Source: Motilimonas eburnea (GTDB lineage: Bacteria > Pseudomonadota > Gammaproteobacteria > Enterobacterales > CBDFNC01). From it: a DNA stretch of 64,000 bases. The notes below the pieces were generated by a model, which searched no databases, had not been told where the DNA came from, and saw only the letters and a program-made list of their open reading frames with translations. Shown piece by piece: positions 39,241 through 47,343 of the stretch (position 1 is the first letter of the stretch; every line of letters starts with the position of its first letter). Location of the stretch: the NCBI RefSeq assembly GCF_021295345.1, contig NZ_JAIMJB010000007.1, positions 124,001 to 188,000 of the forward strand. The letters are read 5' to 3'. A program made the translations under genes and the position numbers.

Positions 39241-39317
39241 TGGCGGAGCGGACGGGACTCGAACCCGCGACCCCCGGCGTGACAGGCCGGTATTCTAACC
39301 AACTGAACTACCGCTCC
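39241..39317 (-). tRNA. tRNA-Asp(GUC), copy 1
   Basis: A 77-base gene including encoded CCA. The cloverleaf, anticodon GTC in CCTGTCACG, and the T-loop GGTTCGAGTCC match E. coli tRNA-Asp. It is the last gene of the leftward six-gene array. Flanks GATACGATAT (39231-39240) and ATATGTATC (39321-39329) are nearly complementary. Confidence 0.97.
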
Positions 39318-39353
39318 GCTATATGTATCATTTTTACGCATCAACTCAGAAAG

Positions 39354-39430
39354 TGGCGGAGCGGACGGGACTCGAACCCGCGACCCCCGGCGTGACAGGC
39401 CGGTATTCTAACCAACTGAACTACCGCTCC
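39354..39430 (-). tRNA. tRNA-Asp(GUC), copy 2
   Basis: The 77-base sequence is identical to copy 1 by inspection, with CCA encoded. It is separated by 36 bases from copy 1. Its flanking sequences are only weakly complementary (a CTGA core). Confidence 0.97.
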
Positions 39431-39459
39431 GGTATCTGAATCAACTTGTATACTATTTC

Positions 39460-39536
39460 TGGCGGAGCGGACGGGACTCGAACCCGCGACCCCCGGCGTG
39501 ACAGGCCGGTATTCTAACCAACTGAACTACCGCTCC
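39460..39536 (-). tRNA. tRNA-Asp(GUC), copy 3
   Basis: A 77-base copy with CCA encoded and the same body as its neighbours. The flanks TATTTC (39454-39459) and GAAATA (39540-39545) form a 6-bp inverted repeat around the gene. Confidence 0.97.
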
Positions 39537-39560
39537 GAAGAAATAATATTGCATGTTTGT

Positions 39561-39637
39561 TGGCGGAGCGGACGGGACTCGAACCCGCGACCCCCGGCGT
39601 GACAGGCCGGTATTCTAACCAACTGAACTACCGCTCC
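39561..39637 (-). tRNA. tRNA-Asp(GUC), copy 4
   Basis: A 77-base copy with CCA encoded. The flanks TGTTTGT (39554-39560) and ACAAACA (39641-39647) are perfectly complementary over 7 bp. Confidence 0.97.
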
Positions 39638-39659
39638 ATAACAAACATTTTAAGATAAT

Positions 39660-39736
39660 TGGCGGAGCGGACGGGACTCGAACCCGCGACCCCCGGCGTG
39701 ACAGGCCGGTATTCTAACCAACTGAACTACCGCTCC
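39660..39736 (-). tRNA. tRNA-Asp(GUC), copy 5
   Basis: A 77-base copy with CCA encoded. The flanks AAGATAAT (39652-39659) and ATTATCTT (39739-39746) are perfectly complementary over 8 bp and would extend the acceptor stem of the precursor. Confidence 0.97.
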
Positions 39737-39794
39737 AAATTATCTTGCTTCAACTTTGATTTACATCTAGCAGTTGACACTAGCACAGAGTAAG

Positions 39795-39871
39795 TGGCGG
39801 AGCGGACGGGACTCGAACCCGCGACCCCCGGCGTGACAGGCCGGTATTCTAACCAACTGAACTACCGCTCC
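39795..39871 (-). tRNA. tRNA-Asp(GUC), copy 6 (promoter-proximal)
   Basis: A 77-base copy with CCA encoded, first in the leftward transcript. It lies about 47 bases after the predicted transcription start. Its flanks do not form an obvious stem. Confidence 0.97.
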
Positions 39872-39924
39872 ACTACCATAACGAGTTGCCAATTTTCGTT
39901 AGCGCTTCGTTGTGTGCGGCGCAG

Positions 39925-39953
39925 ATAATACGTACATGCCCCTATCGAGTCAA
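39925..39953 (-). promoter_or_regulatory. Promoter of the tRNA-Asp array
   Basis: On the minus strand TTGACT (39953-39948) and TATTAT (39930-39925) are exactly 17 bases apart. The next bases (CTGCGCCGC) form a GC-rich discriminator, the hallmark of growth-rate- and ppGpp-controlled stable-RNA promoters. The predicted start is near 39918. Confidence 0.8.
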
Positions 39954-40129
39954 CAACGAATGTGTAAAAAAATCGGAAAAATGACTGTTTGATTTCATAA
40001 CGAACAATCTTTGTTGAAATTACATACAAGCTGGTGCTTATTACACCAGCTTGGCGACAGTTTGCCATCTCTCCTAAAGCCCCACACCCCAAATTTGTTA
40101 AGGATGCGGGGCAATCAATATCAATTTGG

Positions 40130-41401
40130 CTACTTTTTGCTCTCTTTTTCTAAATCTAATTCTTCCACTGCGGGTTGAGCGGGTTCACCTTGCGGTTGAC
40201 CTTGTTCAGCCAATTTAGCGGCAATGCGCTGCACACTTCTTCGTTTCCACCAAATAATGCCCACCAGCACTAAGGAAATAAGCAATAAAAGCGCTCCGGC
40301 CAACATCAAGTAAAATGATAATTGACTTGGCTCGGGCTCAGGCGCTAACTCTGGCGTTGGCTCCGGTGTGGGGGCAGGCGTAGCAGGCGGCGGGACTACC
40401 CTAAACACCTGCTCCTCTAACTCCAGCACAATTTCGCGGCCTGTTCTCGTCGTCGCATAAGCCATGGTAGACACAGTATATTTACCCGCCTCTTCTGGAC
40501 GAGGTAAGGTTACCGTTAGCACCTCTTGATTCACTTCTCCCTGACCAACAAAAGGCAAAGGCTGTTCGAGTACCCCCTCATAGCTTCCTTTTATCACGAG
40601 TGATTCAGGTAAGATTTCGTCTAAATCAATGTTGTAATGCAACATGGGCCCGGGTTGATCAAATGACTCGGTCACTTCTAACGTGACTGGGACGGGATAA
40701 ACTAATAAATCTTGACGAAAAGCACGGGTAAAAACCTCATTACGGGTGGACACTTCAACGCGATACTTTCCCGCCGGCATATTGATGCTCGGGTGAGTGG
40801 TCAATTTCCCATCTCGAGGGTATTCATCGTATCCTTTTCCATCATCAAGAAATTGAAATGTCACCTTGTGGCCATAACCAAAATTATCATCGTTTTCATC
40901 ATTAAGGCTGGTGAACGTCATATTGATGATCAAATCTTGAATATAATCTTCGGCAACAGGCTGACCACTTTGATTCAATAATGCCGTGGTGAGCTTGACT
41001 TGTTCATTGGCGTACAAGGTCGTGGGTAACTTATCCATGTAGAGCTGTAAATCCGTCACCATGCGGATCGCATTGTCAGGACTTAACCGACCAACGGCTT
41101 GCCATGGCCCCGGCATGGGTTTGTCTATGGTGATCATGTCAAACTCTAATCCTTCGTGCCACTTAACATTATCTGGGTGGCGACTCGAATAAAGCTTACT
41201 GCCATCGGGTTGAACTAAAATGGTCGCTGCGGCGCCAGGTTGACGCTTGATAACAAACGTCACCTTTTCTGCCATCGGGTCGATTCGAAAACGGTTATCG
41301 AGCAAGCTGATGTCGTTTTTCTCGAAAAACTTAACCGCCCCAGCTGAGGCGCTGGTCAGCAAGCCCATCACAAAGAGAAATCGAAAGATATATCGAACCA
41401 T
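40130..41401 (-). CDS. TIGR03503 family membrane-anchored protein
   Basis: A 423-residue protein of the TIGR03503 family, which I associate with Alteromonadales and Vibrionales. The ATG at 41401 overlaps the dnaQ stop (TAATG), so the two are translationally coupled; three additional N-terminal residue options upstream are less likely. A signal peptide spans about residues 1-25. A large periplasmic part with beta-sandwich character follows (about 25-350), then a Pro/Glu-rich spacer (PAPTPEPTPELAPEPEP near 355). The transmembrane helix at about 376-398 ends in a basic stop (WWKRR). The C-terminus is charged. Function is unknown. The layout suggests a protein projecting into the periplasm from the inner membrane. 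Confidence 0.8.
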   Translation of the reverse strand: MVRYIFRFLFVMGLLTSASAGAVKFFEKNDISLLDNRFRIDPMAEKVTFVIKRQPGAAATILVQPDGSKLYSSRHPDNVKWHEGLEFDMITIDKPMPGPWQAVGRLSPDNAIRMVTDLQLYMDKLPTTLYANEQVKLTTALLNQSGQPVAEDYIQDLIINMTFTSLNDENDDNFGYGHKVTFQFLDDGKGYDEYPRDGKLTTHPSINMPAGKYRVEVSTRNEVFTRAFRQDLLVYPVPVTLEVTESFDQPGPMLHYNIDLDEILPESLVIKGSYEGVLEQPLPFVGQGEVNQEVLTVTLPRPEEAGKYTVSTMAYATTRTGREIVLELEEQVFRVVPPPATPAPTPEPTPELAPEPEPSQLSFYLMLAGALLLLISLVLVGIIWWKRRSVQRIAAKLAEQGQPQGEPAQPAVEELDLEKESKK

Positions 41402-42135
41402 TAGTCTAACCATATACACGGCCCCTTTTTCGCAATTATCTGCAACCTATCTTGGTGAGCCTGGCACTCCTCATCACTGGCGCCCACGACTTTTAGCGCC
41501 CTTCGCTCTGCGCTTAAACGAATGATACCTTGTTGATTTTGACTGTCTTGGTTGTCAGATTCTTGATTGAGATTTAACGCGGTCTGCCCGCCAGTCATCA
41601 ACAGATAAACGTCGGCTAAGATCTCGGCATCGAGTAATGCTCCGTGTAAGGTACGATGCGAATTATCTATGCCATACCTATCACACAACACATCAAGGTT
41701 ATTTCGCTTTCCTGGAAACAACTCTTTAGCCATTTGTAAGGTATCAGTGACCTGGCAAAAGTCTTCGGTTTTGCCTATTCCGGTTTTGAGTTTGTCAAAC
41801 TCATAATCCATAAAACCAATATCGAACGGCGCATTGTGAGCAATCACTTCTGCGCCTTTGATGAATTCGATAAACTCGGGAGCAATCTCTGCAAAACTGG
41901 GCTTATCAGTCAAAAAAGCATCGGTAATACCATGAACGCCAATGGCCTCGGCATCTATCAGCCTATCGGGTTTAATATAAACATGGTAATGACGGCCCGT
42001 TAATCGGCGATTGATTAACTCAACACAGCCTATTTCTATAATATTGTGGTTTAGATAATGAGGACCACTCTCAAAGTTCATACCTGTGGTCTCAGTATCA
42101 AGAACCACTTGTCTCACGGTCTGCTCTGTGTTCAT
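41401..42135 (-). CDS. dnaQ: DNA polymerase III epsilon subunit (proofreading exonuclease)
   Basis: DnaQ is the 3'-5' proofreading exonuclease of the replicative polymerase. The 244-residue length is one more than in E. coli. Exo I (VLDTETTGM, with Asp13 and Glu15), Exo II ([14 protein letters not shown] near 98) and the Exo III-epsilon motif ([19 protein letters not shown] near 165) are all intact. The C-terminal region that contacts the alpha subunit is present but diverged. It is divergent from rnhA with a 41-base gap, the same head-to-head pair as in E. coli. Confidence 0.97.
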   Translation of the reverse strand: MNTEQTVRQVVLDTETTGMNFESGPHYLNHNIIEIGCVELINRRLTGRHYHVYIKPDRLIDAEAIGVHGITDAFLTDKPSFAEIAPEFIEFIKGAEVIAHNAPFDIGFMDYEFDKLKTGIGKTEDFCQVTDTLQMAKELFPGKRNNLDVLCDRYGIDNSHRTLHGALLDAEILADVYLLMTGGQTALNLNQESDNQDSQNQQGIIRLSAERRALKVVGASDEECQAHQDRLQIIAKKGPCIWLD

Positions 42136-42176
42136 ATCTGTTCCATGTTATCGTTATTATTACTAGTCTAACAAAA

Positions 42177-42644
42177 ATGAATAAACAGGTTGAACTATAT
42201 ACGGATGGATCTTGCCTAGGCAATCCAGGTCCAGGTGGTTATGGTGTGGTGATGAAATACCTTGGCCACCAAAAAGAGTTGTCACAAGGCTATGAACTCA
42301 CCACCAATAACAGAATGGAGCTACTGGCTTGCATTAAAGGCCTAAACGCCCTGACCCGCCCTTGCAAAGTGGTGTTAACGACCGATAGCCAATATGTTAG
42401 GCAAGGTATTACCAGCTGGATCCACGGTTGGAAAAAGCGTAACTGGCAAACAGCGAGCAAAGCACCGGTAAAAAATGTTGATCTATGGCAACAACTTGAT
42501 GCGGCAAGCCAACAACATGACATAGACTGGCGATGGGTGAAGGGACATTCAGGACACCCTGAAAATGAACGTTGTGATGAGTTGGCACGTTCAGCAGCAG
42601 AATCAGACAATCTAGAGGTTGACCAAGGATACATACCCAATTAA
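42177..42644 (+). CDS. rnhA: Ribonuclease HI
   Basis: RnhA cuts the RNA strand of RNA-DNA hybrids. At 155 residues it equals the E. coli enzyme. The acidic active site is complete: Asp10 (YTDGSC), Glu48 (NNRMELLA), Asp70 (TTDSQYV) and Asp134 (ERCDELA). The last four codons and the stop lie inside a 25-bp-stem hairpin (42633-42687). The extreme C-terminus (GYIPN) therefore seems to derive from an inserted repeat and differs from relatives. It is divergent from dnaQ and convergent with the yafS-like gene. Confidence 0.97.
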   Translation: MNKQVELYTDGSCLGNPGPGGYGVVMKYLGHQKELSQGYELTTNNRMELLACIKGLNALTRPCKVVLTTDSQYVRQGITSWIHGWKKRNWQTASKAPVKNVDLWQQLDAASQQHDIDWRWVKGHSGHPENERCDELARSAAESDNLEVDQGYIPN

Positions 42645-42687
42645 CTTGAAGATGCCTATTTCAGGCATCTCCAGGTTGATTGGGTAT
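42633..42687. repeat. Long hairpin element at the end of rnhA
   Basis: Bases 42633-42657 pair with 42663-42687 over 25 positions, with 22 Watson-Crick pairs, two G-T pairs and one mismatch. The loop is ATTTC. The outer ends read ATACCCAAT and ATTGGGTAT. There is no T run on either side, so it is not a typical terminator. The wording resembles palindromic repeats beginning TATACCCAA seen in other gammaproteobacteria (from memory). It overlaps the rnhA stop codon. Confidence 0.75.
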
Positions 42688-42725
42688 AACCGCTTCCCGT
42701 AAACGCATGATGGCAATTTGGCGAA

Positions 42726-43481
42726 CTACCACTTCTCTTTTTTTGCATTGGGCTCAGAGCCGTGACAATTGGCAAAAGGAGTGGCCGTTAATATCGGCCT
42801 TTTTAAACGCCACTTCTCTTTGATTGGCGTGATTGGCCGAGTCGATTTCCGGGCGACAATAAAGTAGTTATCACACAAAACGGGGAAAAAACGTTGTCCG
42901 GTTTTTTCATACCAATCAAGCTTTTCATTACGCGCCACGGAAAATCCAAAGCCAAACTTTTCATCGGCTAAGATCTCAAATCCCAACAGATGTAGCCAAT
43001 CGCGAATTCGCGCAGGGGTAAACATACGGCTGTGATTAACCCAAGGATTGCGGCTAAAGGGGATATATTGGCTTAAGCCATGCCAGCTCACCGGGTTAAA
43101 GCCACTGAGTAAAAGAAAGCCATCAGCCGTCAACACTCGCTCTATTTCCCGCAGCATTTGGTGAGGATCTTGTACAAAATTGATACCATGAGCCAGCAAA
43201 CAGACATCAATGCAGGATTCCTGCAAAGGTAAAGCATGGCTTAAAGCGATTAATCCTGCTGATGAGTGTTCACGAGAAATATTGACTTGGTGGCGGATGG
43301 TGCAACTGCAAGTATTGAGCTGGGCACTCAACTGCCCCAGTTTGATGAGATGATAACCAAACAGCTGCGGGCACCACTTATCTAATCTTTGTTGCAATTG
43401 CAATTGCAACCATTCGCCGGCAGGTAAATCAGACCATATTTGGGGATCATACACTTTTCGGCTGGTTTTAGCTGGACGCAT
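42726..43481 (-). CDS. yafS: SAM-dependent methyltransferase, YafS-like
   Basis: A 251-residue class I methyltransferase of the methyltransf_11 type. The nucleotide-binding glycine motif is weak, but VCLLAHGINFVQDPHQMLREIERVLTADG near residues 90-118 is the typical post-II/III region (written here as motif positions: LLAHG, LREIERVL, LLLSGFNP). A conserved aromatic stretch SRNPWVNHSRMF follows near 143. E. coli has yafS in the same place between rnhA and gloB, divergent from gloB, which supports the name. The substrate is unknown. An alternative reading as a demethylmenaquinone-type methyltransferase has no support. Confidence 0.8.
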   Translation of the reverse strand: MRPAKTSRKVYDPQIWSDLPAGEWLQLQLQQRLDKWCPQLFGYHLIKLGQLSAQLNTCSCTIRHQVNISREHSSAGLIALSHALPLQESCIDVCLLAHGINFVQDPHQMLREIERVLTADGFLLLSGFNPVSWHGLSQYIPFSRNPWVNHSRMFTPARIRDWLHLLGFEILADEKFGFGFSVARNEKLDWYEKTGQRFFPVLCDNYFIVARKSTRPITPIKEKWRLKRPILTATPFANCHGSEPNAKKEKW

Positions 43482-43607
43482 GAAGTTCTCGTATGGTTAG
43501 AATACGTTAAGGTTATCATATCGCTTCAAGGCTGCAATAAAGCGGCATCAAAATCCTTGGTGCGAAACATAATGATGTGAGCCATTAAAACTAACGGAGC
43601 GACTGTG

Positions 43608-44417
43608 ATGATACAAGTATTACCGATTCCAGCTTTTAACGACAATTACATTTGGCTGATAAAAAGTGGCCCACAAGCCGCTATCTTGGTTGACCCCGGT
43701 GATGGCCAGAGTGCATTGGCTTTCTTAAAGCAGCATAACTTCACCCTGAATGCTATTTTACTGACCCATTATCATCTTGATCACGGGGGCGGTGTCGCGT
43801 ATTTACAGCAACACCTTGATCACCCCATCGCTGTCTATGGTCCCAAATGGCAACCTACCCCGGTGGGCAAAAAAGCCCCACAAAAACGCTGCCCAGACAC
43901 GTTTATCGAAGTGGGCGATGGCGATAGTATTGTTATCAACCAGCTGACCTTTAATATCAACGCCGTCCCTGGCCATACCCTAGAGCACATCAATTATGTG
44001 TTACAAGATGAAGTCACGCACGTGTTCTGTGGTGACAGTTTATTCTCCGGCGGCTGTGGTCGCGTATTTGAAGGCACCATGGGGCAGATGTATCACTCGG
44101 TTAGCGCATATGGAAACTTTCCAGACGACACCCAGCTTTACCCCGCTCATGAATATACGTTAAGCAATCTCGCCTTCGCTCATCAGGTTGAGCCGGATAA
44201 CCAGCATATTACCGATGCCATCAAACAGGTCGCCAAACTTCGCCAGCAAGGCATCCCCACATTACCCGTCACCGTGGCGCATGAAAAGCGCATTAACCCC
44301 TTTATGCGCTGCGAGCAAGCCTCTGTTTTACAAGCCGTTCAAGTGCATTTCGCTGAAGTGACGCCATCACCAGAAATGGTTTTTTCACAACTAAGAAAGT
44401 GGAAAGATGAGAGTTAG
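43608..44417 (+). CDS. gloB: Hydroxyacylglutathione hydrolase (glyoxalase II)
   Basis: GloB hydrolyses S-lactoylglutathione to lactate and glutathione, finishing methylglyoxal detoxification. The metallo-beta-lactamase fold is shown by THYHLDHGGG near residue 53 (the two-metal site), further His and Asp ligands in PGHTLEH near 121 and FCGDSLFSGGCGR near 140, and the HAGH C-terminal domain from about 178 (HEYTLSNLAFA). ATG at 43608 and GTG at 43605 are adjacent; GGAG at 43595-43598 could serve either. The gene is divergent from the yafS-like gene and 57 bases before mltD. Confidence 0.95.
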   Translation: MIQVLPIPAFNDNYIWLIKSGPQAAILVDPGDGQSALAFLKQHNFTLNAILLTHYHLDHGGGVAYLQQHLDHPIAVYGPKWQPTPVGKKAPQKRCPDTFIEVGDGDSIVINQLTFNINAVPGHTLEHINYVLQDEVTHVFCGDSLFSGGCGRVFEGTMGQMYHSVSAYGNFPDDTQLYPAHEYTLSNLAFAHQVEPDNQHITDAIKQVAKLRQQGIPTLPVTVAHEKRINPFMRCEQASVLQAVQVHFAEVTPSPEMVFSQLRKWKDES

Positions 44418-44474
44418 TTCCTTGATTCCCATCACCACCTTCTCTAACATGTGGCGATTTTTTTTGAAAAAGTG

Positions 44475-46052
44475 ATGAAAATGAAACTACCTCTGGCCCT
44501 AACATTGACGATTTTTTTGGTTGGTTGTCAAACCACAGATACTCCAACCGCCCCCCAAGAAGTCTCAACGACACCTAAGCCCAAGGTAGCAAAACCAGAA
44601 CAAACAACCGCTCCAATTAAACCCAAGCGCATTGTTAAATTGTCACCCGAGCCCGTTGAACCCGATTTATGGCAGGTCATTATTGAAGGCTTTGAGCTGC
44701 CTGAGACTCAGAATGAGCGCATTGCTTACTACGTTGATTGGTATTTAAAACATCCCGATTACATGCGTCGCATTTCGAAACGTGCGGAGCCGTTTCTTTA
44801 TCTCATCGTTGAAGAGATCAAAAAGCGCGATATGCCACTTGAGCTTGCCTTACTACCGGTAGTCGAAAGTGCGTTTGACCCATTTGCCTACTCCCACGGC
44901 CATGCGTCGGGTATGTGGCAATTCTTATCATCAACGGGTAAGCGCTTCGGCTTGCAGCAAGATTGGTGGTACGACGGCAGACGCGATGTCATCGCATCCA
45001 CCAATGCGGCATTGGATTACTTAACGTATCTTAACGAAATGATGGATGGCAACTGGTTACATGCCATCGCTTCATACAATGCTGGCGAAGGCCGAGTGCT
45101 GCGAGCGATTAAGAAAAATCGCAAGGCAGGCAAACCAACGGACTATTGGAATTTAGATCTCCCCAAAGAGACCAATGCTTATATCCCTAAGCTGCTCGCA
45201 TTGGCTGAGCTGATTCGTAATAATGATGAATACCACATGCCCTTACCTGAATTCAAAAACGCCCCCGTGTTGCGAACCGTCAACACAGGGGCGCAAATTG
45301 ATCTTGCATTCGCGGCCAAATTAGCGGGCATGGATACAGAGCAATTATTACAGTTAAATCCCGGCTTCAACCATTGGGCCACCTCACCTCTTGGCCCCCA
45401 TGAGCTTTTACTACCTTTAGATAATGCAGAGCAATTTGAAATAGCCCTCTCAAGTGTCCCTAAATCCGAACGCGTGAAATGGCAACGATATAAGATTCAA
45501 AGGGGCGACTCCTTAGGTTTGATTGCGCAAAAATTTAACACCCAAGCCGATGTATTACGTAAAGCAAATGGCATTAAAGGAAATAACATCCGCGCCGGAA
45601 AGTTTTTACTGATCCCATCATCTGGGCCAATATCAGAAGCACAGACCGCACAACGTAATAAAGTAGCGAAGGTACAAAAAACAACGGAAGCTAAACGTGG
45701 CAAGGCAACAATTCATACTGTAAAACAAGGTGATACCTTGTGGGATATAGCCAAAAAGTACAAGGTCAACCATCAAGACATCGCCAAATGGAATGGCCTA
45801 ACCAAACGCAGTACCTTACGTTTAGGTCAGCAACTAAAAGTCTACAATCAGCCACCGATCAAAGTCACCACGGTCAATGCGCAACTCGCTAACCCCATGG
45901 TGTACATAGTTAAAAGCGGCGATTCATTGGGCGCCATTGCACAAGATCATAACGTCACAGTGGAAGAGCTAAAGCAATGGAACAAGATCACTAATCCACG
46001 CAGTATTAAACCCGGCCAACCGCTCACCATCAACGTCGCCGAGGTACGTTAA
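44475..46052 (+). CDS. mltD: Membrane-bound lytic murein transglycosylase D
   Basis: MltD cleaves peptidoglycan glycan strands at the outer membrane. From the ATG at 44475 (another ATG two codons on is equally good) the 525-residue precursor has a lipoprotein signal ending in LVGC (Cys near 19). The SLT domain at about residues 105-240 has the catalytic Glu in VVESAFDP near 134 and GMWQF following. Three LysM peptidoglycan-binding repeats close the protein (about 340-390, 410-455, 470-520), one more than in E. coli MltD. It follows gloB as in E. coli and converges on the yafD-like gene with a 4-base overlap of stops. Confidence 0.94.
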   Translation: MKMKLPLALTLTIFLVGCQTTDTPTAPQEVSTTPKPKVAKPEQTTAPIKPKRIVKLSPEPVEPDLWQVIIEGFELPETQNERIAYYVDWYLKHPDYMRRISKRAEPFLYLIVEEIKKRDMPLELALLPVVESAFDPFAYSHGHASGMWQFLSSTGKRFGLQQDWWYDGRRDVIASTNAALDYLTYLNEMMDGNWLHAIASYNAGEGRVLRAIKKNRKAGKPTDYWNLDLPKETNAYIPKLLALAELIRNNDEYHMPLPEFKNAPVLRTVNTGAQIDLAFAAKLAGMDTEQLLQLNPGFNHWATSPLGPHELLLPLDNAEQFEIALSSVPKSERVKWQRYKIQRGDSLGLIAQKFNTQADVLRKANGIKGNNIRAGKFLLIPSSGPISEAQTAQRNKVAKVQKTTEAKRGKATIHTVKQGDTLWDIAKKYKVNHQDIAKWNGLTKRSTLRLGQQLKVYNQPPIKVTTVNAQLANPMVYIVKSGDSLGAIAQDHNVTVEELKQWNKITNPRSIKPGQPLTINVAEVR

Positions 46053-46966
46053 TCCTGAAGGTTAAAGCGCACTTCCATTGGAAAGTGGTCCGAGCCCGGT
46101 AACGCCAGCGCCTGCGCACTGACTACTTCAAGGCCCTTGTAATAGACATGATCTAGGGCCTCTCCCATCACAACTAACCGGTGATCCGGTGAAAAAGTCA
46201 CCTCGTTCAGCCCGACATTGGCCACTAATTGGCTTAGGGAAAGCTGGCGTGAGGCACTCCAAGTGTTAAAATCGCCCGCTAAAATAACAGGGCCATGATG
46301 GCGCTCAACTAAATCAAATAATGACAATAGCTGTCCCTCCCACTCTGCAGTGCCTAAGGTAAAGTTTATGCCATGGACATTGATCACCAAAAGTCCCGAG
46401 TCGCGATTAGCCAAGGGGTAAAGGGTGGTTAAAGTCGATTTAGGGATTTGGATCCAAGGCTCAGGTGTTAGCTCAACACAAACCAGTTGAGCTGTGACTT
46501 TTGCTAGGTTTTGCACGCCAAACCAATGACCATCTTGAGAAAATGCACTACTGCCATAACCTTGCCAACCACGCTGCAACCAAAATTGACTAAATGTGGC
46601 GTCGCTCCTTGCTTCTTGTAGCACCGCGATATCATGTGAATCGAGCAAATCCATGAGCGTTTGTGGCCACTCGGGATCTTGATATTTATACACATTCCAA
46701 ACCAGTAAACTGAACTCATTTGCCAGTAAATCTGCTCTCTTGGTAGTGACACGCTGATTTGATTCAACCCGCTCACAACGCGGCCCTTGATAAGGTATCC
46801 CTGTTGTTAAGTCATAAACTTGGGTGGTGACCGTGAGTGATTGCAAATAATCACGGCCGACAAGGCCGGCCAGTACCACAACCAACACCACAGCCAATAG
46901 CCCCCCCGCTTTCCTCAACGTGGAGATGTTAAAAATTGCTGCATATATATTTAACATTTTCTTCAC
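46049..46966 (-). CDS. yafD: Endonuclease/exonuclease/phosphatase family protein, YafD-like
   Basis: A 305-residue protein with an N-terminal membrane helix (about residues 18-36) and an EEP-fold domain. Typical EEP blocks are present: LVWNVYKYQDPEW near 88 (Asn), VLQEARSD near 113 (Glu), VNVHGINF near 196, ILAGDFNTWS near 236 and GSDHFPMEVRF at the C-terminus (catalytic Asp-His). E. coli YafD has the same layout and sits close to mltD and gloB. The substrate is unknown; a metal-dependent phosphodiesterase acting at the periplasmic face is inferred. The stop overlaps that of mltD. Confidence 0.85.
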   Translation of the reverse strand: MKKMLNIYAAIFNISTLRKAGGLLAVVLVVVLAGLVGRDYLQSLTVTTQVYDLTTGIPYQGPRCERVESNQRVTTKRADLLANEFSLLVWNVYKYQDPEWPQTLMDLLDSHDIAVLQEARSDATFSQFWLQRGWQGYGSSAFSQDGHWFGVQNLAKVTAQLVCVELTPEPWIQIPKSTLTTLYPLANRDSGLLVINVHGINFTLGTAEWEGQLLSLFDLVERHHGPVILAGDFNTWSASRQLSLSQLVANVGLNEVTFSPDHRLVVMGEALDHVYYKGLEVVSAQALALPGSDHFPMEVRFNLQD

Positions 46967-47011
46967 ATTATTCCTATAATGTTACTTCTAACTAGTAGAG
47001 AGGGAAGCGCA

Positions 47012-47239
47012 ATGAACAATAAACGCTACCGAGTGACCTATTTCGATCAAGATGGTTGTAAAGAGCACATGACCATAGAGACGCCTTACTATATCTGTCG
47101 AGATCATGATACCGCGCTATGTTTGTTTGATGAACAAGGGTGTGTCGGCGATGAGGCACTGCTCGAATCCATGCTGAATCAAAACTTAAACGGGCAACGT
47201 GCTTGCTGCATTGTGAATGCAGAGCCCCTGCTGATCTAA
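47012..47239 (+). CDS. Small conserved-looking hypothetical protein (75 aa)
   Basis: The ATG at 47012 is preceded by AGAGAGGG, a good ribosome site. The 75-residue acidic protein begins MNNKRYRVTYFDQDGCKEHM and has five cysteines spread along the chain (for example YICRD, ALCLF, QGCVG, ACCIV). It has no membrane segment and no CxxC pairs, so zinc binding is not obvious. The predicted pattern is beta-rich at the N-terminus and helical in the middle. I do not recognise it. It is divergent from the yafD-like gene and followed by a 100-base gap before argA, with which it converges. Confidence 0.6.
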   Translation: MNNKRYRVTYFDQDGCKEHMTIETPYYICRDHDTALCLFDEQGCVGDEALLESMLNQNLNGQRACCIVNAEPLLI

Positions 47240-47343
47240 CAAGTATTCACGAAAAGGTTGCACAGGGAAGCGACAAATAGCGAGCCAAGGGCATAGCATG
47301 CTATTGCTGCCAGCACTGACTCGCTGTTGAATCTGAAGAACGA

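Noticed and set aside
39862-40092. A 76-codon minus-strand frame overlapping tRNA-Asp copy 6
   Set aside because: It contains the tRNA promoter and the 5' end of a tRNA gene; no ribosome site.
47240-47343. Possible gene or RNA between the 75-residue ORF and argA
   Set aside because: Only degenerate filler with a small AGCATGCT palindrome is seen; no T-run hairpin and no frame.
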